64,000 nt of DNA, taken from assembly GCF_022662375.1 (NCBI RefSeq), contig NZ_JAKNQL010000015.1, positions 1 through 64,000 of the forward strand. The letters are read 5' to 3'. The position numbers and the translations under genes were made by a program. Each line of letters starts with the position of its first letter. Position 1 is the stretch's first letter. This stretch comes from Pseudomonas sp. CROZ-RG-20F-R04-15 (GTDB taxonomy: Bacteria; Pseudomonadota; Gammaproteobacteria; Pseudomonadales; Pseudomonadaceae). Of the stretch, positions 48,190 to 57,307 are shown one piece after another. The notes below the pieces were generated by a model, which was not told where the DNA came from, ran no database searches, and worked only from the letters and a program-made list of their open reading frames with translations.

Positions 48190-49497
48190 TTATTCATCGG
48201 TGGTTTGCCGAGCACTGCGTCGTTGCAACCAGTGCAACAGGTCGGGACCGGACATCGGTTGTGCGTACCAGTAGCCCTGCCCTTGCGTGCATCCGAGCGC
48301 CAACAGCTCGCAGCGTTGTGCATCGGTTTCGATGCCTTCGATCACCACCGTCATGCCGAGGGTTTCGCCTAACGCCAGGGTGCTGCTGATCGCTGCCCGG
48401 CAACGCGGTTCGTGTTCAAGGTTGCGCACGAATTCAGCGTCGAGCTTGATCTCGTTGAATGGCAACTGACACAGGCGCTGCAAAGACGAAAAACCCGCGC
48501 CGAAATCATCGATCGACAACTGACAACCCATCATCCGCAGCCGTACCAGGCTCTCCAGACTGGTGGCCGGCGCTTCGAGCAGGCCACTTTCGGTCAATTC
48601 GAAGGTCAGGTTCGCACCGCAGGCGCCGTGTTGGGCCAGCAGCGTTTTCAACGTCGCGGTCAGCTGCGCATTGGCCAACTGAACCGCTTGCAGATTGAAC
48701 GCGACATTCAATGCAAAGCCCTGAGCACGCGCACTGCGTTGCACCGTCAGGGCCTGATCGATCTGGGTAAACAGCAACTCGTCGAGCAACCCGCAACGTT
48801 CCAGCACCGGCATGAACAACGCAGGCGGGATGACACCCTGCGTCGGATGGAGCCAGCGGCAGAGCACTTCCACTCCACAGACTTCGCCGGTAGACAGGTT
48901 GAACTTGGGTTGATACCAGGCATGCAACTGCTGCTGTGCCAGTGCCTGCCGAACCGCCTTGTCGCTGGCCAGCGTCACGGTGTCTGCAGGTTGCGTCAGG
49001 GCCGGCCTGTCGATCGATTTGCGCAGCAGATTCGCCAGCACCTGCACGTGCAAAGGCTTGCCGACATCGCCCAACAGTTCCAGGCCGAGCAACGCCACCA
49101 TCTGATGCACCGCTCGACGCAGGTCCGCCGACAGCGAGCTGCTGATGATCACGGATTTGACTTGCCCTGATGCACCAACCCGCTGCAGAAACTCCAGGCC
49201 GTCCATGCCCTCCATCTGCAAATCGCACAAGGCAATATCGACCGTGCCGACACGTGCCAGCAACTCCAGCGCCTGCGCACCGTCACTGGCTTCGAAGACT
49301 TCGCGGCAGCCAAGGCTACGGAGCATGTTGACCGCGACTGAACGTTGAAAAGCATGGTCTTCCAGCACTAACACACGTAAAGGCAGTTCGGGCATGGGCA
49401 ATGGCTCGGGCAAGGAATGGAAAGATCGAGCTGGCGCCGATCGCCTGTTGCAATCGTCAGCCAGCGTGGCGACCCGGGTGGGCGTACTGCTAAACAT
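48190..49497 (-). CDS. Receiver-EAL phosphodiesterase 1, RocR-like
   Basis: The protein pairs a receiver with an EAL domain that hydrolyses cyclic-di-GMP. Numbered from MPELPLRV, the receiver has the acidic pair (LEDHA), Asp58 and Lys113. The EAL domain has VEVLCRW, FELTESGLL, DDFGAGFSSL, IKLDAEFV and VIEGIE, so catalysis is probable. The long start (435 residues) is preferred because GGAG stands seven bases before and its ATG overlaps the stop of the pseudo-receiver B gene. The start at 49395 (401 residues) lacks a good ribosome site but fits RocR length better. Confidence 0.88.
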   Translation of the reverse strand: MFSSTPTRVATLADDCNRRSAPARSFHSLPEPLPMPELPLRVLVLEDHAFQRSVAVNMLRSLGCREVFEASDGAQALELLARVGTVDIALCDLQMEGMDGLEFLQRVGASGQVKSVIISSSLSADLRRAVHQMVALLGLELLGDVGKPLHVQVLANLLRKSIDRPALTQPADTVTLASDKAVRQALAQQQLHAWYQPKFNLSTGEVCGVEVLCRWLHPTQGVIPPALFMPVLERCGLLDELLFTQIDQALTVQRSARAQGFALNVAFNLQAVQLANAQLTATLKTLLAQHGACGANLTFELTESGLLEAPATSLESLVRLRMMGCQLSIDDFGAGFSSLQRLCQLPFNEIKLDAEFVRNLEHEPRCRAAISSTLALGETLGMTVVIEGIETDAQRCELLALGCTQGQGYWYAQPMSGPDLLHWLQRRSARQTTDE

Positions 49498-49879
49498 CGA
49501 AGTGCTCCAGCAAAGGGCCTAGCGTGTCCCGATCGGCTTGACGGATCAGCATCAATTGACGTCGATGGTTGGCGTAGATCGTCTCGGCCTGCGGCTGCCC
49601 ACGGCGAGCGTCGTGAATCACAGCGTGGCGAATCTGGGTGCTGGTCTGAAAAAACCGAACGGGGTCCACGCCGGCAGCGACGATCAGTTCAGCATTGATG
49701 ATCATCAGATCAAACCGCTCGAAGGGCTCGCAGGAATAGTGGGTCACACCCAGCAGTTCACGAAACGAGTGGACCTGCGTCAGTCTTCGGCAGCCCAGTT
49801 CCTTGAAGGTTTTGCCGATTCGGTTTTGCAGCGCGGGCTGCTCGTCAACAATCAGAATTCGCCAGCATTTGTAGGACAT
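49490..49879 (-). CDS. Stand-alone pseudo-receiver protein B (phosphoacceptor Asp replaced by Asn)
   Basis: The 129-residue protein starts MSYKCWRILIVDEQPALQNR, a receiver first strand with an intact acidic pair. The phosphoacceptor strand reads FDLMIINAELIVAAG, with Asn62 in place of Asp, and the Lys position reads IRQ. No output domain. Its stop overlaps the start of the EAL gene, so the two are coupled. It resembles pseudo-receiver A. Confidence 0.75.
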   Translation of the reverse strand: MSYKCWRILIVDEQPALQNRIGKTFKELGCRRLTQVHSFRELLGVTHYSCEPFERFDLMIINAELIVAAGVDPVRFFQTSTQIRHAVIHDARRGQPQAETIYANHRRQLMLIRQADRDTLGPLLEHFDV

Positions 49880-49955
49880 GGTTTCAACAGTGAGAGAAAA
49901 CGTCACCGCTCGTGGTGGGATAGGCGCCACACTAGGCAAAAGAGCCAGCAAAACC

Positions 49956-49970
49956 TGTAGGACGATTCTG
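49956..49970 (-). promoter_or_regulatory. TGTAGGACGATTCTG box
   Basis: Stands 77 bases before the pseudo-receiver B start. On the gene strand TAGTGT follows TCCTACA after 21 bases, the same spacing as at 48164. Confidence 0.5.
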
Positions 49971-50008
49971 AAAAGACACCCGGAATGCTCTGAGGCACTT
50001 TCCAGACA

Positions 50009-50040
50009 TCAGCCACGTCGGAACAAGCTGACGTGGCTGA
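50009..50040 (-). terminator. Stem-loop after the autotransporter gene
   Basis: TCAGCCACGTC and GACGTGGCTGA form a perfect 11-base stem with a ten-base loop, eight bases past the stop. No T run follows, so termination may be weak or factor-dependent. Confidence 0.55.
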
Positions 50041-50047
50041 TCTCGAT

Positions 50048-52192
50048 TTACCAGAGGTAGCGATAACCCAGACTGACCCCGAACGGTTGCTCGATACCCT
50101 CGCCTTTGGCGTACTCGGCATCCAGCGAGATTTTGCTTTTTTCACTCACCTGCAACACACCGCCGAAGCCAAGTTCGACACGATTGCCCGCAAGCTCGGC
50201 ATCGAACTTGTTGCCATTGACGCTGACTTTGCTGCTGCCGGCATGCTCAGTGATGTACGACGCTTTGACGTACGGCTGGGCCTTCATGCCGTTGCTGAGT
50301 TCGAGGCTGCGGCCGAACAGTGAACCGACACGGCTTTGCAGCGAGTCGAGATCATCGGACTTGACGCGCAAGCCGTTGCTGGCGGTGTAACTGGCACCCT
50401 GAGTGCGCGTGGCGGTGATCTCCAGTTGCGGCTCGACAAACCAGCCATCCTTGAGATTGATACGCTTGCCGACTTCGACGTCCGCGCCGACGCCGTTGGT
50501 GCTGTAGGAACCTTTTACCGCGCGGCCAAGATTGTCCGGCGTCTTGATGTCGTTATCGAAACGGCTGAACTTCAAAACGCTGTCGACGTACACACCGTTG
50601 TCGTTCAGATACGTCGCGTAAACACCGAACATGCGGCTGTCGATTTCGCCCGAGGCACCTTCACCGAAATCCAGATCCGAGCGCGCGGTGCCCACCATGG
50701 CACCGGCGTAGACCTTGCCGCTGTCAACCGCGAAGGCCTTGTCGGCACCGATTTCCACACCCGTGACGTCCTGGGTATAGGCGCGACTGGAGTGCTCGCT
50801 GATGTCGAAACGCTTGCCGATGGCGCGGGTCCAGATACCACCGTCATCCTCGCCCATGCGCAACTCGCCGAGACGCTTGACCAGTGCGTTCATCTGCGCG
50901 CCCCACAAACTGGCGCCGGCGGTGTGTGCAGCGATGGCCGCGTTGGCGCCCTTGGACAAATGCTCAGGTCCCGGGTCGACTGGCCGTGGTGGCGCGACCG
51001 GGTCCACTGGATTGACGGGAGTGACGGGATCAACCGGCGTCACCGGATCGACTGGCGTTACGGGATCCACCGGAACGTTACCCGCGCTGGCCAGGACCCA
51101 GTCATCGCCCTGCTGCTGCAAGGTGTAACGGAATGCACCGGCATCAACGTGCCCGCCGTAGAGAGCGAATTTCGCATTGCCACCGTTGGTGTCGACCAAC
51201 AGCAAGCGGCCGTCCGCTGACGTCGGCTCATGCCCTGAATCGCCGACGATCAGCGTGTGATCGCCGCTGGCCTGGCCTACGCCTTGCACCACCAGCAAAT
51301 CATTCTGCTGATTGGCGATGTCGCTGTTCATCAGAATGCTGCCGCTGCCGGACAAGGCATTGACGGTGAACGTCTTGAAAGTGCCATCGCTGCTCGGCAC
51401 AAAGGCCAGGCGACCACCGTTGAGGGTCAGTGAGTCAACGGTCTTCACCGCGTTTTCCATAATGTTGACGGTACCGCCCGTTTGGGCAACCAACCCGTTG
51501 GCCTGAGCGTCGGCATACAGATTGACCTGCCCGCCATTGCTAACCGTACTGTTGTTGGCCGTGCCGCGGCCATAGACGTTTTGCACACCACCGTCGATGA
51601 GCGTATCGGTGGCGATCGCGCCGCCGAACGTGGTGGTGGTCAAACGCTGCTCACCGCCACTGAGAATCCGACTGCCCTGGGATCTGCCCAGATCCGTGAG
51701 AATCTGCACCCCACCCTCGTTGACCTGGGTATCCACCGCCGTTGCGGTTAGCTGAACAGTCTGGATCCCGCCCTGATTGATCACCGTACGATTGGCAACA
51801 CTGTTGGAGGTCTGGACGGTTTGCGATCCGCCATTGAGCACGGTGTCGTTGGCAATGCCGGAGGTCGAGACCAACTGCGACCCCGTGGCGCCCACCACCG
51901 TGCGGTTGGAAACGCCGCTCTGCACCAGTTGACTACCGAGTACCGTCGCGTCATTCGACACGCCATCGCGGAACACCGCCTGGGTGCCCGTCAACTCAAT
52001 CAAGGTGTTGTTGGCGGTGCCGTTATTGCCAACGCTTTGCTGGCCACCGATCACGGTTTCGCCATCGACCACAGCGCCATTGTTGACGGTTGCAGTAAAG
52101 GCTTGCGCGTGCACCGGCATCAACATGACGACGGCCAGAGCGAGGGGTGACAGGGTCAGTGCAGGACAGTTTTTTGCCGGGACAGTCTTCAT
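50048..52192 (-). CDS. AIDA-like autotransporter adhesin
   Basis: The 714-residue protein has a signal peptide (about 1-31), a passenger of repeated NGG-Q and G-A-N-T type beta-helix units (about 32-300, such as NGGSQTVQTSNSVANRTVI), a Pro/Val/Asp linker (VDPVTP repeats), and a C-terminal beta-barrel of about 275 residues ending FGVSLGYRYLW, with the aromatic last residue. The passenger would be exposed on the surface as an adhesin or aggregation factor. It lies between the two signalling sets, with a TGTAGGAAATTTCC box upstream. Confidence 0.9.
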   Translation of the reverse strand: MKTVPAKNCPALTLSPLALAVVMLMPVHAQAFTATVNNGAVVDGETVIGGQQSVGNNGTANNTLIELTGTQAVFRDGVSNDATVLGSQLVQSGVSNRTVVGATGSQLVSTSGIANDTVLNGGSQTVQTSNSVANRTVINQGGIQTVQLTATAVDTQVNEGGVQILTDLGRSQGSRILSGGEQRLTTTTFGGAIATDTLIDGGVQNVYGRGTANNSTVSNGGQVNLYADAQANGLVAQTGGTVNIMENAVKTVDSLTLNGGRLAFVPSSDGTFKTFTVNALSGSGSILMNSDIANQQNDLLVVQGVGQASGDHTLIVGDSGHEPTSADGRLLLVDTNGGNAKFALYGGHVDAGAFRYTLQQQGDDWVLASAGNVPVDPVTPVDPVTPVDPVTPVNPVDPVAPPRPVDPGPEHLSKGANAAIAAHTAGASLWGAQMNALVKRLGELRMGEDDGGIWTRAIGKRFDISEHSSRAYTQDVTGVEIGADKAFAVDSGKVYAGAMVGTARSDLDFGEGASGEIDSRMFGVYATYLNDNGVYVDSVLKFSRFDNDIKTPDNLGRAVKGSYSTNGVGADVEVGKRINLKDGWFVEPQLEITATRTQGASYTASNGLRVKSDDLDSLQSRVGSLFGRSLELSNGMKAQPYVKASYITEHAGSSKVSVNGNKFDAELAGNRVELGFGGVLQVSEKSKISLDAEYAKGEGIEQPFGVSLGYRYLW
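51021..51074. repeat. Three 18-bp tandem repeats in the autotransporter linker
   Basis: Three diverged units such as GTGACGGGATCAACCGGC encode successive VDPVTP blocks. They sit between passenger and barrel. Confidence 0.8.
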
Positions 52193-52198
52193 GCTTCG

Positions 52199-52216
52199 TA
52201 CCTCAGTGATGAGGTA
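52199..52216 (-). promoter_or_regulatory. Hairpin covering the autotransporter ribosome-binding site
   Basis: In the transcript TACCTCA pairs with TGAGGTA around TCAC. The Shine-Dalgarno-like GAGG eight bases before the ATG is inside the stem, so ribosome access may be restricted. Confidence 0.5.
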
Positions 52217-52238
52217 GCGAATTTAGAGATCGGGGGAG

Positions 52239-52286
52239 AAAAAAAGAGCAGGAAATTTCCCTTTGTTTGTAGGAAATTTCCTGCTC
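52239..52286 (-). terminator. Rho-independent terminator of the lipoprotein operon
   Basis: On the minus strand GAGCAGGAAATTTCC and GGAAATTTCCTGCTC form a perfect 15-base stem with an 11-base loop, then seven T. It contains the shared motif of this locus. Confidence 0.8.
52268..52281 (-). promoter_or_regulatory. TGTAGGAAATTTCC box, nested in a terminator
   Basis: It stands 76 bases before the autotransporter start, within the range of the other copies. On the gene strand the second arm, TTTCCTGCT, is followed after 21 bases by TAAATT, a -10-like hexamer. Confidence 0.5.
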
Positions 52287-52343
52287 TCGTCACACTTGAA
52301 TAGCCGCTCAGCCATTGCGGGTGAGCGGCTGGCACCTTGGGAA

Positions 52344-53117
52344 TCAGTTACGCGCGTCCACGGCTGCGGCGCCGTTCGACACAATCACTTCAACCCGGCG
52401 GTTCTGCTGCCGGCCGGCCGCATTACCGTTATCGGCAACCGCATACTCCTCGCCGTAACCCTGGGTAAAGATGCGCTGGGGATCGACACCCAGCTTCGTC
52501 AGCGCCCGAGCCACCGAGGCGGCACGACGCTCGGACAGTCGCTGGTTGGTCCCTTCGCTGCCGACATCATCGGTGAACCCCTCAACCCGCACCTTGCGCT
52601 CCAGGTTGTTGTTGAGGAAGTCGGCCAACTGTTGAAACTGCCGCTGGCTGCCGTATTTCAGGTCAGCCTTGCCCGTGTCGAACAACACGTCACCGAAGGT
52701 CACGACCTGACCACGATCGGTCTGTTTTGCCTTCATCGCTTGCAGCGCTTTCAACTGCTGGGTGCGCACATCAAGTTGCACCTGCGTGCGCTCGGCATCG
52801 ATTTTTTTCAGCCCGGCTTCCGCCTGACGACCGGCAATGGTTTGCTCGGCCAAGGCGATTTTCTGGCTGGCCAGATACGCCAGTTGGTCGATCTGCGGGG
52901 CCTTGCGATCCTTTTGCGAGGCCTGATCGGCCGCGTTCAGCGCCGTGAAGGCAGATTTGGTTTCAATGGCCGCGAGGGTGTTGGACTCAGGCTTGCTTTG
53001 CAGCGCGCTGAACTGCTCGCGGGCTTGCAGCAGTTGCGGGTTTTCCGGCGGAGTGGCGCAACCGGCAAGCAGCACAGCGATCAGCGAAGCGGCGGGCAAC
53101 AGTTTGAAATTCGGCAT
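52344..53117 (-). CDS. OmpA-family lipoprotein with DUF4398-like N-terminal half
   Basis: The 257-residue protein has a lipobox (VLLAGC, acylated Cys20), a helical Ala/Gln-rich region related to DUF4398 (about 25-125) and a C-terminal OmpA peptidoglycan-binding domain (GDVLFDTGKADLKY, then VEGFTDDVGSEGTNQRLSERRAASVARAL). It likely ties the outer membrane to the cell wall. It follows the smaller DUF4398 lipoprotein gene by ten bases. Confidence 0.9.
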   Translation of the reverse strand: MPNFKLLPAASLIAVLLAGCATPPENPQLLQAREQFSALQSKPESNTLAAIETKSAFTALNAADQASQKDRKAPQIDQLAYLASQKIALAEQTIAGRQAEAGLKKIDAERTQVQLDVRTQQLKALQAMKAKQTDRGQVVTFGDVLFDTGKADLKYGSQRQFQQLADFLNNNLERKVRVEGFTDDVGSEGTNQRLSERRAASVARALTKLGVDPQRIFTQGYGEEYAVADNGNAAGRQQNRRVEVIVSNGAAAVDARN

Positions 53118-53127
53118 GGACAGGTCC

Positions 53128-53541
53128 TTATTGAGCGCTGGCGGGCGGGTTGAAACCGGTGACCGGGTCTTGCAGCATTTCCTGCTTGAGCACCTGAATG
53201 CCGGTGCGCGCGTCGGTCAATTGCTTCTGCCATTTCACCGCGCGCGATTTACGTTCGGCGAGGTTGGCATCGGCTTCGATCTGCTCGGCCAGCAACTTGG
53301 CTTGCGGGTAGTTTTTCTCGCCGAGGGCGCGTTCCATCTGGAACATCTTGTCTTGCGCTGCCTTCATTTCCAGCGGTGCGTACTGGGTCGCTTCGGCCGC
53401 GACCGCACGGTTGACCGCGTCCTTGGACAAGCTGATCTGCTGCTCCGGAACCGGCGCGCTGGCGCAGGCACTCAACGCTGCAGCGACGGCCAGTCCACAG
53501 ACGGCCAGTCGTGCACGGGAAGACATACGTGGAAGGGTCAT
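53128..53541 (-). CDS. DUF4398 lipoprotein
   Basis: The 137-residue protein has a signal peptide with lipobox (LSACAS), then an alpha-helical Ala/Lys/Glu-rich body with AVNRAVAAEATQYAPLEMKAAQDK, typical of DUF4398. Function unknown. GGAG stands before the ATG at 53541. It forms a pair with the OmpA-type lipoprotein. Confidence 0.85.
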   Translation of the reverse strand: MTLPRMSSRARLAVCGLAVAAALSACASAPVPEQQISLSKDAVNRAVAAEATQYAPLEMKAAQDKMFQMERALGEKNYPQAKLLAEQIEADANLAERKSRAVKWQKQLTDARTGIQVLKQEMLQDPVTGFNPPASAQ

Positions 53542-53626
53542 CAACAGCTCCAAATGTTAACCAGTGAAGTGAGCTCGGCGGTACGCCGAGACCACCGCAC
53601 GTTAGCGACAGAGGGGCAGTGACGAA

Positions 53627-53640
53627 TGTAGGAAAATTCG
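53627..53640 (-). promoter_or_regulatory. TGTAGGAAAATTCG box
   Basis: Stands 86 bases before the DUF4398 lipoprotein start. On the gene strand TAACGT follows TTCCTACA after 22 bases. Confidence 0.55.
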
Positions 53641-53671
53641 CAAGAAACACAGGGAAACGGGAAATAGTTTG

Positions 53672-56600
53672 TTACGCCAGGCGCTCGTCCAGTTGCTCCG
53701 CCAAACGCTCCATTGATTGCTGCAAGGCATCCACCGCTGCGGTCAGCACCTGCGTGTCGAGCCCTTCGCTGGCGACCTCCAGTGCTTCACAGGCCTGGAT
53801 CAGGGTTTGTGCCTTGATAATGCGCGCGCCGCCCTTGACCCGATGGGCCAGATTGGCGAGCCCGGGCATGTCGTGCTGGGTAAACAGGCGCATCAGTTGG
53901 GCCATGTCCTGCGCATTGCTGGTGGCCAGATCGCCCAACAGACTGTTGATCGAGGCACGGTCGCCGCGTGTCAATTGTTCAAGACTGCCCAGATCGATGT
54001 CGCCGCAAGCAGCAACGTCGTCCTGCTCTTCGGTTGACGAACGCGGCCGTGGCACCACGCTGGCCAGGCGCAGATTCAGATCTTTCAGGCTGATCGGTTT
54101 GAACAGGCAATCGTCCATGCCGGCCTCGGCACAACGATCCTTTTCTTCGGCCAGTGCATTGGCGGTGAATCCCAGCACCAGGCTGCGCGGCAAACCTCGC
54201 GCAGCCTCTTCATCACGGATCGCCCGCGCGAACTCGTAGCCATTCATGATCGGCATGTTGCAGTCGGTTATGACCACGTCGAAGCTCTGGTTGCGCCAGG
54301 CGCGCAAGCCGTGGGCACCGTCCTCGGCATCCGTCACCCGATGCCCCAGATAACTCAGTTGTTGCGACAACAACAGACGGTTGGCCGGGTAATCGTCGAT
54401 GACCAGAATATTCAGGCTGTGCTGGCTCGGCAGCGCCTCGCTGTGCTGCTCCGGCGCGACGCTCAAAGGATCAAGCGTCGGCAGGTTCAACAGCACCTCG
54501 ATCTGCGTGCCCTGCCCCAATTCACTGCTCAACGTGAGGCTGCCGCCCATCATTTCGCACAGCGTGCGGCTGATCATCAGGCCCAGCCCGGAACCGCTGC
54601 GGGCCGACTGCCCATGATTGCCGGCCTGGGCGAACGGACTGAACAATTGCGCCTGATCCGCCGCCGAGATGCCACGTCCACTGTCCTTGACCCGCAGGCA
54701 CAGGCTCAGTCGCTCATCGCTCCCGGCCTCGACCTGCACGCTCAAGTTCACTTGTCCGCTGTCCGTGAATTTGATCGCGTTGCTCAACAGGTTCGACAGC
54801 ACCTGCTTGAAGCGCAGCGGATCGATCAACACATCGACATTGCACAGGGCATCCAGATCCAGTTGCAGGCGCAGCTGTTTCTGCCGCGCCAGACCTTCAA
54901 AAATACGCGCAACCGATTCCACCAGTTCGCGCAGGTTGGCGCGCTCCGGGGCCAGCGACAAGCGGCCGGACTCGATGCGCGCAATGTCGAGAATGTCACC
55001 GATCAGATCCAGCAGGCCCCGCGCTGCGCCCGAGGCCACCTCGACGGCGAAGCGATCAAGCACGCCTTGATCGGCTTTTTTCAGGGCCAGTTCGAGCATG
55101 CCGATGATTGCGTTCATCGGCGTGCGGATTTCGTGGCTCATGGACGCCAGAAAAGTGGTTTTGGCCCGGTTGGCGTCATCGGCGACGTCTTTGGCGATTT
55201 GCAGTTCCTGCAACAGATGCTGGCGCTCGCTGACATCGATCCAGCCAGCGATCATGCCGGCGACTGTACCGTCGCTGTCGCGATACGGCAGCATCCAGTG
55301 GTAAATCGTCAGCGCGCGACCGTCCGCCAGATTAAGGCTGCGGTCCTGGATGCTCGGCAAGCCGTCAGCCATCACTTGCAGATAATCATCGTGGAAGGTC
55401 TGCGCCTGCTGTCGGTCGCTGAGCACGCCGTCCGTGACCCGCTGGCCGATCACCGCTTCGCGTTCGGTGCCAAACACTTGCAGGTAACCGCTGTTGCAGA
55501 TCACCAGACGGCCTTCGCGATCGCGCACGTAGATCGGATGCGGCGTACCGTCGATCAGCACACGCATGAACTCCATCTGATCGTTCAGCGCGATTTCCGC
55601 TTGCCGGCGCTTGCGCATCAGCAGACGCAGATAGGCAATCCAGCCCAGCGCCACCAGCAGCAACACGCCGGCGATCACGAAGCCCTGAATGATCATCGCG
55701 CGATTGCGCAGCCAGTAGCTGTCGTCCACCACCACTTCGCTGCGCCAGCGGTTGGTCAACTCGTCCATTTCTTCCGGACTGATGCTCAACAGTGCCTTGT
55801 CGAGGATCGAGTACAACTCCAGCGCACCGCGATTGGTGGCCAGTGCGATGCGTGCAGGCTGGGTGCCGACCGTGCTGGTGACCTGCAATGTGTCGCGGTA
55901 CTGGCGCGAGATCAAATAGCGCGCGCTGACCAGCGAATTGATCGCGCCGTCGGCCTTGCCCAGCGCGACCATCTCCATGGCCTCGGCGGCGTTGCCTGCC
56001 GGCACCAGTTGCACCTTGGGGAATTGCTCGATGAGGTATTCGCGCACAACGTTGCCGTTGATCAGCGCCAGGCGCTTGCCCGCCATCTGATCCAGCGTCA
56101 TCGGTTCGCCGCCACGGCGAGTGACCAGCACGAACGGGTTGATCAGGTACGGCCGGGTAAAGCGCAATTCACCTTCGCGCTCGGTGCTCGGCGTGAACGC
56201 CGCCAGCATGTCGGCCTTGCCGCTGGTCACCTCACTGATCAGATCGCCCACCGACTCAACACGCTGTATATCGAATTGCAGTCCCGTACGCAGGCTGATC
56301 TTGGCCAGCACATCAGCACTGATGCCGCGAAACTTTCCGGCTTCATCGACAAAGGTCAATGGCAGAAAATTTTCGTTGATCGCGACTTTGATGCGCGGGT
56401 GGTGATCCAGCCAGCGCTGTTCCTTGACGCTGAAGTGCAGCCGGTGCTGCCCGGGAATGGCCACGCCACCGACACTCCAGCGGCGGCGGATGCTCATGCG
56501 TTCTTCAGCGGGAATGACCTCCAGCGCCGCATCCACGATGCGCAACAAACGCTCGTTCTCCCGTGTCACGGCAAAACTGAAGGGCTGGGTTTCCATGCGC

Positions 56601-57307
56601 GAAAAATCGCTGAGCTGGACGTTGTTGAGGTAGTTCTTCTTGATCAGGTAATTGGAGCTGAGCAAGTCCCCCAGATAGACGTCAGCCTGACCGAACGCCA
56701 CGGCACCGATGGCCGTTAGCGTCGAGGGATACAACTGCACCTTCGCGTCGGGGTAGAACGCCTTGACCGTGTCCGGCGGCAGGTAATGGTAGAGCATCGC
56801 CACCCGTTTGCCCGCCAGGTCTTGCGGCAGGTTGTAGCTCTCCTCAACGCGCGTCACCAACGTGGGATTATCGTCGGCGTATGGCGCCGAGATTGCCAGT
56901 TCGGGATCGGCGGCTTCAAAGCCGTTGGCGGTGCCGATCATGTCGATCTCGCCATTCTTCAGCGCAGCGAGTAAATCCCCGCGCGAAGCGTAGCGCCGCA
57001 CCTCGATGTTGACGTGCAGCAATTGCTCGATCAACTGGGCGTAATCGGCCGTCAGGCCTTCGTAGTCATTTCCGTTGCCGGTAATCGCGAACGGCGAATA
57101 ATCGGGGCTGCTGTCACCGAGCAACAGGCGCCCCTTGCGGCGCAACCAGCTCCAGTCCGGTTCATCCAGCGACACCGCGTATTCGCTGACGTCCGAGCGA
57201 CCGAGCAACTGCAAGGTGTCGGGTGGTGCCGCCGCCATAAGCGGCGACAACGCCATCGAGCCGAACAGCAGCAGGCCGGCAAGGCCATTCCTGACGAAAA
57301 TAATCAT
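53672..57307 (-). CDS. Hybrid sensor kinase 2, RocS/BvgS-like with PAS domain
   Basis: The 1211-residue protein has an N-terminal signal anchor, two solute-binding 3 domains (about 58-278 and 303-526), a membrane span (538-563), a PAS domain (575-695), HisKA with His725 (MSHEIRTPMN), HATPase (NLLSNAIKFTDSG, GSGLGLMISR), a receiver with Asp1015 (DVVITDCNMP) and Lys1070, and Hpt with His1155 (AHRVKGGA). It is paralogous to kinase 1 but has the PAS module, as BvgS does. Its ATG directly follows the stop of its regulator gene (TAGATG), so translation is coupled. Confidence 0.93.
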   Translation of the reverse strand: MIIFVRNGLAGLLLFGSMALSPLMAAAPPDTLQLLGRSDVSEYAVSLDEPDWSWLRRKGRLLLGDSSPDYSPFAITGNGNDYEGLTADYAQLIEQLLHVNIEVRRYASRGDLLAALKNGEIDMIGTANGFEAADPELAISAPYADDNPTLVTRVEESYNLPQDLAGKRVAMLYHYLPPDTVKAFYPDAKVQLYPSTLTAIGAVAFGQADVYLGDLLSSNYLIKKNYLNNVQLSDFSRMETQPFSFAVTRENERLLRIVDAALEVIPAEERMSIRRRWSVGGVAIPGQHRLHFSVKEQRWLDHHPRIKVAINENFLPLTFVDEAGKFRGISADVLAKISLRTGLQFDIQRVESVGDLISEVTSGKADMLAAFTPSTEREGELRFTRPYLINPFVLVTRRGGEPMTLDQMAGKRLALINGNVVREYLIEQFPKVQLVPAGNAAEAMEMVALGKADGAINSLVSARYLISRQYRDTLQVTSTVGTQPARIALATNRGALELYSILDKALLSISPEEMDELTNRWRSEVVVDDSYWLRNRAMIIQGFVIAGVLLLVALGWIAYLRLLMRKRRQAEIALNDQMEFMRVLIDGTPHPIYVRDREGRLVICNSGYLQVFGTEREAVIGQRVTDGVLSDRQQAQTFHDDYLQVMADGLPSIQDRSLNLADGRALTIYHWMLPYRDSDGTVAGMIAGWIDVSERQHLLQELQIAKDVADDANRAKTTFLASMSHEIRTPMNAIIGMLELALKKADQGVLDRFAVEVASGAARGLLDLIGDILDIARIESGRLSLAPERANLRELVESVARIFEGLARQKQLRLQLDLDALCNVDVLIDPLRFKQVLSNLLSNAIKFTDSGQVNLSVQVEAGSDERLSLCLRVKDSGRGISAADQAQLFSPFAQAGNHGQSARSGSGLGLMISRTLCEMMGGSLTLSSELGQGTQIEVLLNLPTLDPLSVAPEQHSEALPSQHSLNILVIDDYPANRLLLSQQLSYLGHRVTDAEDGAHGLRAWRNQSFDVVITDCNMPIMNGYEFARAIRDEEAARGLPRSLVLGFTANALAEEKDRCAEAGMDDCLFKPISLKDLNLRLASVVPRPRSSTEEQDDVAACGDIDLGSLEQLTRGDRASINSLLGDLATSNAQDMAQLMRLFTQHDMPGLANLAHRVKGGARIIKAQTLIQACEALEVASEGLDTQVLTAAVDALQQSMERLAEQLDERLA

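Noticed and set aside
49870..49883. TGTAGGACATGG near the pseudo-receiver B start
   Set aside because: It is the start codon region of the gene itself (reverse of ATGTCCTACAAA), without the TTC half.
54311..56719. 802-codon plus-strand open frame opposite sensor kinase 2
   Set aside because: Antisense shadow of a GC-rich gene; composition and lack of motifs argue against coding.
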